Part shown: one piece after another, positions 56,849-64,000 of the stretch | How the letters are laid out: every line of letters begins with the position of its first letter | Position numbering within the stretch: the first letter of the stretch is position 1 | Source: Oscillospiraceae bacterium | GTDB lineage: Bacteria; Bacillota; Clostridia; Oscillospirales; Oscillospiraceae | Length of the DNA stretch: 64,000 nucleotides | Assembly: GCA_015068455.1 (NCBI GenBank) | Contig: SVKO01000002.1 | Span: 186,001-250,000, forward strand | Direction: 5' to 3' | The notes under the pieces: model-generated | The model's database searches: none | Told to the model about the DNA's origin: nothing | The model's input: only the letters and a program-made list of their open reading frames with translations | Program-made: the position numbers and the translations under genes

Positions 56849-57529
56849 TTATTCTGTCGGTTTATCCAGATACGTCAGAAAATCGTAGTGCTCGTTTACA
56901 GCCTCGGCGGCCCGCGCCGCGTCCCTGGCGCAGACGGCCCGGTAGAGCTTCACGTGGATCTGCACCAGCTCATCCCAGTTCTCGAAATAGAAGGAATCAT
57001 CGGCCAGATTGCGGCTCGTGCCCAGGAATTGCGCCAGGGCGCGATTCAGGCTGATGACCAGCTGATCGCCGGAGGCGGTGAGCAGCAGATCGTGAAATTC
57101 CGCGTCCGCCCGGCGGTCGCCGTGCTCGGAAGCCATCATCCGTGCCAGGCAGAGATAGATCATCTGCCGTTCCCGCTCGGTGATGTTTTCAATGATCGCG
57201 GGGATCGACTGCAGCTCGATGCTGCGGCGCAGGCGGTGGACGTCGGAGTATTTGAGCTGATTGAGCAGCAGCATCAGCGAAAAAATGTCGGTGAAGCCGC
57301 GGCTGACGTCATGGCTCAGGCGGTAGCCGCCGTCCGCGTCCTGGGTCAGCAGGCCGAAGATCTCCAGAAGGTGCTGCGCTTCACGCAAAGATGGCACGCT
57401 GAAATTCAGCTCAGCGGCCAGCGTTTCCTCGGGGGGAAGGCGGCTGCCGTCGTGCAGGGCGCCGCTGCGCAGATTTGTTTTGAGATAGCCTAAAAGCGCC
57501 TGGTAATGTCGCTGGGTAAACTGATTCAT
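56849..57529 (-). CDS. GntR-family regulator with FCD-like domain
   Basis: The protein has 226 residues. The winged helix occupies residues 1-70 (RHYQALLGYLKTNLRSGALH, then LPPEETLAAELNFSVPSLRE). The C-terminal all-helical part (LRRSIELQSIPAIIENIT; DAEFHDLLLTASGD; HVKLYRAVCARD) matches the FCD ligand-binding domain of the FadR subfamily. Targets are unknown. It follows gltX by 13 bases, which would tie its expression to the synthetase transcript. Confidence 0.88.
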   Translation of the reverse strand: MNQFTQRHYQALLGYLKTNLRSGALHDGSRLPPEETLAAELNFSVPSLREAQHLLEIFGLLTQDADGGYRLSHDVSRGFTDIFSLMLLLNQLKYSDVHRLRRSIELQSIPAIIENITERERQMIYLCLARMMASEHGDRRADAEFHDLLLTASGDQLVISLNRALAQFLGTSRNLADDSFYFENWDELVQIHVKLYRAVCARDAARAAEAVNEHYDFLTYLDKPTE

Positions 57530-57542
57530 CGGGTACCTCAGA

Positions 57543-59027
57543 TCAAAGGGAACGCAGCAGTTCGATGCCGCTGCGAAGGCGGGAAAGGGCCTCCTCTTTG
57601 CCCAGCAGAGCGCACAGGTCGGTGGCGCCGCCGGGGGTGGACTGCCGGCCGGACACGGCCACGCGCACGGGCCACAGCACCACGGAGTTCTTCACGCCGA
57701 GATTCTGGGCCAGCTCGGAAAGCGCGGCATACAGGGCGTCGTTGGACCAGTCTTCCTGGGCTTCGAGCATCGGGACCGCGGCCTCGAGGGATGCCAGGCT
57801 GTTTTCCAGATTGGTCTTGGACTTTTTGTGCACATACATGGCGGGGTCGTATTCCGGCAGCGCCTGCAGGAAATCGACTTTTTCCGGGATCTCCGAGAGG
57901 ATCTCGCACCGCGGCTGGATCAGCGTGCTCACGGCCCGCAGATCGATGGCGGGATTGCTGATGGCCTGCCTGAGCCACGGCTCGGCCATGGCATAGAAGG
58001 CCTCGGGGTCGAGTTTTTTGATATATTCTGCGTTCATCCAGCGCAGCTTGACAATATCGAATACGGCGGGAGATTTGGAAATGCCGCCGATGTCGAAGAC
58101 CTCCGCCAGCTCATCGAGGGTGAAGAACTCCCGCTCGGACAGCTCGCCCCGGGGAGACCAGCCCAGCAGGGCCACATAATTGATTACCGCCTCGGTCAGG
58201 AATCCCTGGGCGATCAGATCTTCGAAGCTGGGGTCGCCGTGGCGCTTGGACATCTTATGCTGGGCGTCACGCATGACGGGGCTGCAGTGGACGTAGGTGG
58301 GGATATCCCAGCCAAAGGCCTCGTAGAGCAGATTGTACTTCGGCGCGGAGGAGAGGTATTCGCTGCCGCGGACCACGTGGGTGATGCCCATGAGATGATC
58401 GTCGATGACGTTGGCAAAGTTATAGGTGGGCAGACCGTCGGATTTCAGAAGGATCTGGTCTTCCAGCTCGCTGTTGTCCACGGTGATATCGCCGAAGGAG
58501 GCGTCGTGGAAGGTGGTGGAGCCCTCCTGGGGGATGCGCTGACGGATGACGTAGGGTTCGCCGGCGTCGATGCGTGCGCGGACCTCCGCCTCAGACAGGG
58601 AGGGGCAGGCGCACACATGCTTGACGATGGCCTTGCCTTCGGCCGGTTCTTCGTCCTGCTTCTGACAGAAGCAGTGATAGGCGCCGCCGCGGCGCACCAG
58701 CAGCTCGGCGTACTTGCCGTACAGATCGCGGCGCTCGGACTGGATATAGGGTCCCACCGGACCGCCGACGTCGGGGCCTTCGTCGTGGGTGAGGCCGCAG
58801 CGCGACATGGTATTGTAGATGACGTCCACCGCGCCTTCCACATAGCGGCCCTGATCCGTATCCTCAATGCGCAGGATGAAGGTGCCGCCGTTCGATCTGG
58901 CGATCAGCCAGGTGTACAGGGCGGTGCGCAGGTTGCCGATGTGCATGTAGCCCGTGGGACTCGGGGCGAAGCGGGTACGGACGCCTCCAACGGGGATCCG
59001 CGCTTCCATTTGTTCAAAAAAATCCAT
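57543..59027 (-). CDS. gltX: Glutamyl-tRNA synthetase
   Basis: The protein has 494 residues with AGGAGGC upstream. Class I signatures are FAPSPTGYMHIGNLRTA (HIGH motif as HIGN, about 24-34) and KMSKRHGD (KMSKS). EDTDQGRYVEGA and the anticodon-binding helical C-terminus complete the enzyme. It charges tRNA-Glu and, where GatCAB is used, tRNA-Gln; GltX also feeds tetrapyrrole synthesis. It has a promoter with an 18-base spacer and a short leader, so T-box control is not seen. Confidence 0.97.
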   Translation of the reverse strand: MDFFEQMEARIPVGGVRTRFAPSPTGYMHIGNLRTALYTWLIARSNGGTFILRIEDTDQGRYVEGAVDVIYNTMSRCGLTHDEGPDVGGPVGPYIQSERRDLYGKYAELLVRRGGAYHCFCQKQDEEPAEGKAIVKHVCACPSLSEAEVRARIDAGEPYVIRQRIPQEGSTTFHDASFGDITVDNSELEDQILLKSDGLPTYNFANVIDDHLMGITHVVRGSEYLSSAPKYNLLYEAFGWDIPTYVHCSPVMRDAQHKMSKRHGDPSFEDLIAQGFLTEAVINYVALLGWSPRGELSEREFFTLDELAEVFDIGGISKSPAVFDIVKLRWMNAEYIKKLDPEAFYAMAEPWLRQAISNPAIDLRAVSTLIQPRCEILSEIPEKVDFLQALPEYDPAMYVHKKSKTNLENSLASLEAAVPMLEAQEDWSNDALYAALSELAQNLGVKNSVVLWPVRVAVSGRQSTPGGATDLCALLGKEEALSRLRSGIELLRSL

Positions 59028-59056
59028 GGGATTGCCTCCTGATTTTGTTCCAGATT

Positions 59057-59086
59057 ATTTTACATTTCTTTGCCCCGGAATGTCAA
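59057..59086 (-). promoter_or_regulatory. Sigma-A promoter for gltX
   Basis: TTGACA (59086-59081), 18-base spacer, TAAAAT (59062-59057) on the minus strand. Confidence 0.65.
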
Positions 59087-59093
59087 TGATTAG

Positions 59094-59122
59094 TTGCCAT
59101 TTTTATTAAAATGTGATATGAT
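59094..59122 (+). promoter_or_regulatory. Sigma-A promoter for trpS
   Basis: TTGCCA, 17-base spacer, TATGAT. The start codon follows only 40 bases later. Confidence 0.75.
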
Positions 59123-59162
59123 ACATTGGATTGAGACCAAAAACCCGAGCGAGGTGCTTTCT

Positions 59163-60155
59163 ATGAACGAGAAAAAGAGGATATTGAGCGGAATTCAGCC
59201 CAGCGGCGATCTGACCCTGGGTTCGTATATGGGCGCGATCAAAAACTGGGTCGCCCTGCAGGACGACTATGACTGCCTGTACTGCATCGTGGATATGCAC
59301 GCCATCACCGTGCGCCAGGATCCCCCGACCCTGCGCCGCCGCACCCTGGAGCAGCTGTCGCAGTACATCGCCTGCGGCCTGGATCCCAAGAAAAACATCC
59401 TGTTCATCCAAAGTCATGTGCATCAGCATGCGGAACTGAGCTGGGTGCTGGGCTGCTTCACCCAGTTCGGAGAGCTCAGCCGTATGACCCAGTTCAAAGA
59501 TAAGTCCAAAAAGCATGCCGACAACATCACGGCAGGCCTGTTCACCTATCCGGTGCTCATGGCGGCGGACATCCTGCTCTACCAGGCGGATCTGGTGCCC
59601 GTGGGCCAGGATCAGAAGCAGCATGTGGAGCTGTGCCGCGATATCGCCAACCGCTTCAACGGCCTTTACTCCGACACCTTCACCCTGCCCGAGCCCTTTA
59701 TCCCCAAGATGGGCACCCGCATCATGAGCCTGGGCGATCCGATGAGCAAGATGTCCAAGTCCGACCCCGACGGCTGCGTGTTCCTCATGGATAAGCCGGA
59801 GGACATCATGCGCAAGTTCAAGCGCGCGGTCACCGACTGCGAAGCGGCCGTCCGCTATGACAAGGATGCCAAGCCGGGCATTTCCAACCTGCTTTCCATC
59901 TACTGCACCGCCACAGGCAAGACCTTTGAGGAAGCCGAGGCCGAATTCGAGGGCCAGGGCTACGGCGTGTTCAAGCCCGCCGTGGGAGAGGCTGTGGTGG
60001 AGCTGCTGCGGCCCATCCGCGAGCAGGCTGCGGAGCTCATGCGCGACAAGGCTTATCTCGAGGGCATTTATAAGGAAGGCGCCGAGCGGGCAAGCTATCT
60101 CGCGGAAAAGACACTGCGAAAGGTCTATAAAAAGGTGGGCTTCGTCGCCCGCTGA
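59163..60155 (+). CDS. trpS: Tryptophanyl-tRNA synthetase
   Basis: The protein has 330 residues from the ATG at 59163 (GAGGTG upstream). SGIQPSGDLTLGSYMGA carries the HIGH-equivalent motif, KMSKSDPDG is the KMSKS loop, and VLMAADILLYQADLVPVGQDQ binds tryptophanyl-adenylate. The order and length fit bacterial TrpS. It is divergent from gltX with the two promoters back to back. Many Firmicutes control trpS by a T-box leader; the 40-base leader here leaves no room for one. Confidence 0.97.
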   Translation: MNEKKRILSGIQPSGDLTLGSYMGAIKNWVALQDDYDCLYCIVDMHAITVRQDPPTLRRRTLEQLSQYIACGLDPKKNILFIQSHVHQHAELSWVLGCFTQFGELSRMTQFKDKSKKHADNITAGLFTYPVLMAADILLYQADLVPVGQDQKQHVELCRDIANRFNGLYSDTFTLPEPFIPKMGTRIMSLGDPMSKMSKSDPDGCVFLMDKPEDIMRKFKRAVTDCEAAVRYDKDAKPGISNLLSIYCTATGKTFEEAEAEFEGQGYGVFKPAVGEAVVELLRPIREQAAELMRDKAYLEGIYKEGAERASYLAEKTLRKVYKKVGFVAR

Positions 60156-60213
60156 GCAAGGCAGAGAATAAGAAGGCAGGCTTTGCCGCCTGCTGAGAAA
60201 GGTATGAGTCTGA

Positions 60214-61308
60214 ATGACGCCACAATTTCATTTTGCCCTGTGGATACTGCTGGCAGTTCTGGTGGCTTCGGTGCTGTCCTTTGCGGCGACGCCGCTGGTA
60301 AAAAAGCTGGCGGTCAGCGTCGGGGCAATGGACGTGCCCAAGGATAACCGGCGGATGCACAAGGTCCCGATCCCCCGACTGGGCGGACTGGCCATCTTCG
60401 TGGCTTTTGTCGTCACTGTGCTGATTTTTGCCGAGATCGACCGGGAGATGCGCGGCATCCTCATCGGGTCGCTTCTGATCGTCATGCTGGGTGTGCTGGA
60501 CGACATCTACAGCCTCCGCGCCCTGCCCAAGTTCCTGGTGCAGATCGCCGCGGCGGTCATAGTCGTGCTCTACGGCTGCCGGATCGAATTTATTTCGAAT
60601 CCCGTGCTTACCAGTACGGCTACATATCTGCGGCTGGGCAACATCGTTTCCGTCCTCATCACCATTGTCTGGATCGTTGCCATCACCAACGCCGTCAACT
60701 TTATCGACGGCCTGGACGGACTTGCCGTGGGCGTATCCGGCATCTCCGCGGCCACCATGCTGGTGGTATCCATCCTGGTGGCGGAGCAGAATGTGGCCAT
60801 TATCATGGCGGCCCTGTTCGGCGCCTGCCTGGGCTTCATTCCCTATAATTTCAACCCGGCAAAGATCTTCATGGGAGATACCGGCTCCACCTTCCTGGGC
60901 TTTATTTTGGCCACCATGTCCATTCAGGGCCTGTTCAAGCTCTACGCGATCATCTCCTTTGCCGTACCGTTCCTGATCCTGGGCATTCCCATTTTCGATA
61001 TCTGCTTTGCAGTGATCCGCCGCCTGGCCCGGGGCCAGAACCCCATGACCGCCGATCGGGAGCATGTGCACCATCGGCTGATCGACATGGGCTTCGACCA
61101 GAAGCAGTCGGTGATGATCACCTATATGCTGACGGCTCTGCTGGGACTGGCCGCTGTGGTGCTTACGGGCTCCGGCGAGGTCAAGGCCTTGCTGCTGCTG
61201 GGCTCCATCTTTGTAGTCTTCGTCATCGGCTTCTGCACCATTTTTGCCGGCAGACGCAAAAAAAACGAGCCCAAACCGGAGGAGACTTCTGCACATGAAG
61301 AAGATTAA
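60214..61308 (+). CDS. tagO: Undecaprenyl-phosphate N-acetylglucosaminyl-1-phosphate transferase (WecA/TagO)
   Basis: The protein has 364 residues with about ten helices. Family motifs are DNRRMHKVPIPRLGGLAIF, LGVLDDIYSLRALPKF (DD pair), NAVNFIDGLDGLAVGVSG, FMGDTGSTFLGF and EHVHHRLIDMG. It transfers GlcNAc 1-phosphate from UDP-GlcNAc to undecaprenyl phosphate, the first step of wall teichoic acid or related glycan synthesis. The downstream wecB homologue overlaps its end by 14 bases, so the two are coupled. Its C-terminus is an acidic/basic tail typical of TagO. Confidence 0.92.
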   Translation: MTPQFHFALWILLAVLVASVLSFAATPLVKKLAVSVGAMDVPKDNRRMHKVPIPRLGGLAIFVAFVVTVLIFAEIDREMRGILIGSLLIVMLGVLDDIYSLRALPKFLVQIAAAVIVVLYGCRIEFISNPVLTSTATYLRLGNIVSVLITIVWIVAITNAVNFIDGLDGLAVGVSGISAATMLVVSILVAEQNVAIIMAALFGACLGFIPYNFNPAKIFMGDTGSTFLGFILATMSIQGLFKLYAIISFAVPFLILGIPIFDICFAVIRRLARGQNPMTADREHVHHRLIDMGFDQKQSVMITYMLTALLGLAAVVLTGSGEVKALLLLGSIFVVFVIGFCTIFAGRRKKNEPKPEETSAHEED

Positions 61309-62455
61309 AGTCATGTCGGTCTTCGGCACCCGGCCGGAGGCGATCAAGATGGCCCCCCTCGTCATGGAGCTGGGCCGCCGGGAGGGCCTGGAGAGCATCT
61401 GCTGCCTCACCGGCCAGCACCGGGAGATGCTGGATTCCGTCATGCAGGCCTTCGGCCTGCAGGCGCAGTATGACCTGGACATTATGGAACGGCAGCAGAC
61501 CCTGTCCACCATCACCACGAAGACCATCCTGGGCATGGATCGGGTGATCGATCAGGCAAAGCCGGACCTCATCCTGGTGCACGGCGATACCTCCACGACC
61601 TTTGCAGGCGCATTGTCTGCCTTCTATCACAAGATCCCCGTGGGCCATGTGGAGGCGGGCCTTCGCACCTGGGACAAGTATTCTCCCTTCCCCGAGGAGA
61701 TGAACCGCACCCTGGTGGGCGACATCGCCGAGCTGCATTTCGCGCCCACCCGCGCCAATGCGGACAATCTGCGCGCCGAGGGAATCCGCGGCGAGATATT
61801 TATCACCGGCAACACCGCCATCGACGCCATGCAGACCACGGTGAAGGAGCGGTTCACCTTTGAAGATCCGCTGCTCAACACGCTGGATTTCGACGCGAAG
61901 CGCGTCATTGCCGTCACCTGTCACCGCCGGGAAAACTATGGCGAGCCCATGCGCAACATCATGCGTGCCATCCGCGAGGTGGTGGACCGTCATCCCGATA
62001 CCGAGGCGGTCTATCCCGTCCATCTGAGCCCCGCCGTGCGCGAATGTGCGCGGGAATACCTTTCCGGCCATCCCCGGATCCATCTGATCGACCCGGTGGA
62101 CGTGCTGCAGATGCACAACCTCATTGCCCGCTGCCACCTGGTCATGACCGATTCCGGCGGCCTGCAGGAGGAGGCGCCGGCCCTGGGCCGGCCCGTACTG
62201 GTCATGCGCCGGGAGACCGAGCGCCCCGAGGCCATCAGCGCCGGCACGGCAAAGCTGGCCGGCGTGGAATACGAGCCCATCGTTTCCATGGCCTGCGAGC
62301 TGCTGGATGATCCCGAGGCCTACCGGACCATGGCCCGCGCCGTCAATCCCTACGGCGACGGCAGCGCCTGCAAGCGCATCGCCCAGGCCATTGAGTGGTA
62401 CTTCGGCTTGAATGAGCAAAGACCCGCCGACTTTGTCCCGGGTGATCACAACTAA
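61295..62455 (+). CDS. wecB: UDP-N-acetylglucosamine 2-epimerase (non-hydrolysing)
   Basis: The protein has 386 residues from the ATG at 61295, preceded by GGAGGAGA within the tail of the upstream gene. It converts UDP-GlcNAc to UDP-ManNAc, the second sugar of the linkage unit started by the preceding enzyme. Motifs are VFGTRPEAIKMAPLV, TGQHREMLD, VHGDTSTTFAGALSAFY, GHVEAGLRTWDKYSPFPEE, TCHRRENYGEP and TDSGGLQEEAPALG. The alternative name is mnaA. A strong terminator follows. Confidence 0.95.
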   Translation: MKKIKVMSVFGTRPEAIKMAPLVMELGRREGLESICCLTGQHREMLDSVMQAFGLQAQYDLDIMERQQTLSTITTKTILGMDRVIDQAKPDLILVHGDTSTTFAGALSAFYHKIPVGHVEAGLRTWDKYSPFPEEMNRTLVGDIAELHFAPTRANADNLRAEGIRGEIFITGNTAIDAMQTTVKERFTFEDPLLNTLDFDAKRVIAVTCHRRENYGEPMRNIMRAIREVVDRHPDTEAVYPVHLSPAVRECAREYLSGHPRIHLIDPVDVLQMHNLIARCHLVMTDSGGLQEEAPALGRPVLVMRRETERPEAISAGTAKLAGVEYEPIVSMACELLDDPEAYRTMARAVNPYGDGSACKRIAQAIEWYFGLNEQRPADFVPGDHN

Positions 62456-62460
62456 AACCG

Positions 62461-62492
62461 CGGCGCCCCGAAAACGGGGCGCCGATTTTTTT
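62461..62492 (+). terminator. Terminator of the tagO-wecB operon
   Basis: CGGCGCCCCG, AAAA loop, CGGGGCGCCG, A, T7. Confidence 0.92.
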
Positions 62493-62550
62493 GCATAAGG
62501 GCTGTCCTGCTCCAATATGCTGTACAAAGCTACTGACAGGAGGAACCCGG

Positions 62551-64000
62551 ATGGAGAACACGAGCATATATCATGAGATTGCCCGGCGGACCGGAGGCAA
62601 TATCTATCTCGGTGTGGTCGGACCGGTGCGCACGGGAAAGTCGACCTTTGTGAAGCAGTTCATGGAGCAGATGGTGCTGCCCAACATCGCCGATCCCTAT
62701 CGGGCGGAGCGCGCGCGGGATGAGCTGCCCCAGAGCGCCAGCGGCAGGACCATCATGACGGCGGAGCCGAAATTTGTTCCGGAGGAGGCTGCGGCGCTGC
62801 GGCTGGATGACGGTGTACAGCTGCAGATCCGGCTGATCGACTCCGTGGGCTACCTGGTGGACGGGGCGGCGGGCGCCGAGGAGGACGGACAGCCCCGGAT
62901 GATCACGACGCCCTGGGCGGACGCCCAGATCCCCATGGCGGAGGCGGCGGAGCTGGGCACGAAAAAGGTCATGGAAGAGCATGCCACCGTGGGCGTCATC
63001 GTCACGACCGACGGCAGTATCACCGATATCCCCAGGGAAAACTATGTGCAGGCGGAGCAGCGCGCCATCCGGGACATGCGCGCCACTGGAAAACCCTTCG
63101 TCGTGGTGATCAACTCCGTTCAGCCGGAAGGGGAGCGGGCCGGGATGCTGGCCGAGGAGATCAGGCGCGAAGGCGCCGCATGCGTTTGCCTGGACTGCCT
63201 GCATGCCGGAGCTGCGGAATTGAGCGGCCTGCTGCAGGGACTTCTGATGGAATTCCCCATGGTGCAGGCGGCGTTTTATCTTCCCGGCTGGGTGCAGGCG
63301 CTTGATCCGGAGCAGCCCCTCAGAAAGACGCTGTATCGCGCCATGCGGGAGGCGGTTTCCGGCGTGGGCAGTCTGCGCGAAGCGGCCCGGGCAGTTCGGG
63401 AGCTCGAGTCGCTCGAGGAGATCACGGAGGTCCGTCTGCGGGGGATCGACCTGGGCACGGGAACGGTCAGCGCCCAGCTTGTGCTGCCCGATGCATTGTT
63501 TTATGAAAGCCTGTCCCGGGCGACCGGAGTGCAGGTGGAGACCGACGCCGATCTCATGGAGCTGCTGGCGCAGATGGCGGACATCAAGCGCGAGTACGAT
63601 CAGCTTGCCCCGGCGCTGGAATCGGTGCGCGCCACAGGCTACGGGATCGTCATGCCAAATCCGGCGCAGATGGAGCTGGAACGGCCGGAGCTCTGCAAGC
63701 GGGGCGGGAGTTACGGCGTGCGCCTGGCCGCCAGCGCGCCGACGATCCATCTGCTGCGGACGGATCTGAAAACGGAGATCAGTCCCACGGTTGGAAGTGA
63801 GACTCAGTCTCAAACTTTGGTAAAAGCAATGCAGGCGGATTTTGAGAATGATCCCCAGGCGCTCTGGAACAGCAATATTTTCGGCCGGTCCGTGCTGGAG
63901 CTCATCGGCGAGGGGTTCCAAACCAAACTGACCCATCTGCCGGAGGACGCCCGGCTGCGCCTGCGCGGCGCGCTGAGCCGGATCGTCAACGAGGGGGCAG
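62551..64000 (+). CDS. spoIVA: Stage IV sporulation protein A, 3' partial
   Basis: The visible part is 483 codons and runs off the right edge; full-length proteins are about 490 residues, so only the last few are missing. ACAGGAGG precedes the ATG. SpoIVA is the ATPase that polymerises on the mother-cell face of the forespore and anchors the coat. The Walker A motif GPVRTGKST is at residues 24-32, LIDSVGYLVDG is the switch/Walker B region, and TTDGSITDIPRENYV and FVVVINSVQPEGER follow. The middle and C-terminal regions match the family. A sigma-E promoter is expected; the leader near 62510-62540 shows only a partial TGTACAAA -10 likeness. Confidence 0.96.
   Translation, partial: MENTSIYHEIARRTGGNIYLGVVGPVRTGKSTFVKQFMEQMVLPNIADPYRAERARDELPQSASGRTIMTAEPKFVPEEAAALRLDDGVQLQIRLIDSVGYLVDGAAGAEEDGQPRMITTPWADAQIPMAEAAELGTKKVMEEHATVGVIVTTDGSITDIPRENYVQAEQRAIRDMRATGKPFVVVINSVQPEGERAGMLAEEIRREGAACVCLDCLHAGAAELSGLLQGLLMEFPMVQAAFYLPGWVQALDPEQPLRKTLYRAMREAVSGVGSLREAARAVRELESLEEITEVRLRGIDLGTGTVSAQLVLPDALFYESLSRATGVQVETDADLMELLAQMADIKREYDQLAPALESVRATGYGIVMPNPAQMELERPELCKRGGSYGVRLAASAPTIHLLRTDLKTEISPTVGSETQSQTLVKAMQADFENDPQALWNSNIFGRSVLELIGEGFQTKLTHLPEDARLRLRGALSRIVNEGA

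Noticed and set aside
59123-59162. Possible T-box leader for trpS
   Set aside because: The leader between promoter and start codon is only about 40 bases, too short for a T-box; the gltX leader is likewise short.
62493-62550. Sigma-E promoter for spoIVA
   Set aside because: TGTACAAA resembles the -10 in part, but no matching -35 is found at the right distance, so it was not called.

Overview
The window looks like chromosomal DNA of a GC-rich, endospore-forming member of the Clostridia, most likely an Oscillospiraceae/Ruminococcaceae-type gut bacterium. The evidence is a set of sporulation genes (spoIID, spoVT, the start of spoIVA, a GerM-like lipoprotein), two secreted proteins ending in S-layer homology (SLH) repeats of the type common in that group, a CBS-type family II pyrophosphatase, the paired UPF0237/UPF0210 genes, and strong ribosome binding sites with sigma-A promoters throughout. 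Assignment to genus is not possible from the sequence alone.

Layout. 1-6 kb is an AT-richer accessory island. It holds the end of a receiver-TIR fusion protein, single-gene cassettes for small membrane proteins that share a PH-like signature, a lipoprotein, gene remnants and about ten copies of a palindromic GGGGACGGTTC repeat plus a longer composite repeat. 6-19 kb is core DNA: tRNA-Thr, a TPR/leucine-rich-repeat membrane protein, spoIID, a sodium:solute symporter, a secreted nuclease with SLH repeats, a lipid kinase-NUDIX pair, birA, the ACT/UPF0210 pair and an NhaC-type antiporter. 19-30 kb is a carbohydrate locus: spoVT, two ABC permeases, a solute-binding lipoprotein, a small lipoprotein, a GH3 glycosidase, a LacI-type regulator and, divergently, a GH94 cellobiose phosphorylase. 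30-44 kb holds a sugar-phosphate transferase, a giant CotH/SLH surface protein, secG, prfB, a 29-residue mini-gene, tRNA-Arg, a nucleotidyltransferase, CBS-PPase, rsmE, recG, gpmI and a YczE-like protein. 44.7-46.4 kb is a second small island beside tRNA-Ser, with an inverted copy of the tRNA 3' end, a hairpin-rich repeat block, an orphan gene and a gene remnant. 46.5-64 kb holds xylA, another PH-like membrane protein, an esterase, a DUF2975/HTH pair, dacF-udg, a ComEA-like gene with a two-component system and GerMN lipoprotein, gltX-gntR, trpS, wecA-wecB and spoIVA, which runs off the right edge.

How genes work together. The LacI/GH3/ABC/GH94 block reads as one system: oligosaccharides are bound outside, imported by two permeases that must borrow an ATPase from elsewhere, then cut by hydrolysis (GH3) or phosphorolysis (GH94) in the cytoplasm. 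Two matching candidate operators sit just downstream of the two divergent promoters. The WecA and WecB homologues form a translationally coupled pair for undecaprenyl-linked N-acetylmannosamine-type glycans. The response regulator, sensor kinase and GerMN lipoprotein genes overlap and resemble the actinobacterial MtrAB-LpqB arrangement.

The most unusual signals are the receiver-TIR fusion at the left edge, the repeat-flanked PH-like membrane protein cassettes, a terminator hairpin that also contains the spoVT ribosome binding site beneath a sigma-G-like promoter, the inverted duplication of the tRNA-Ser 3' end, and a 29-codon gene with its own ribosome binding site and hairpin.
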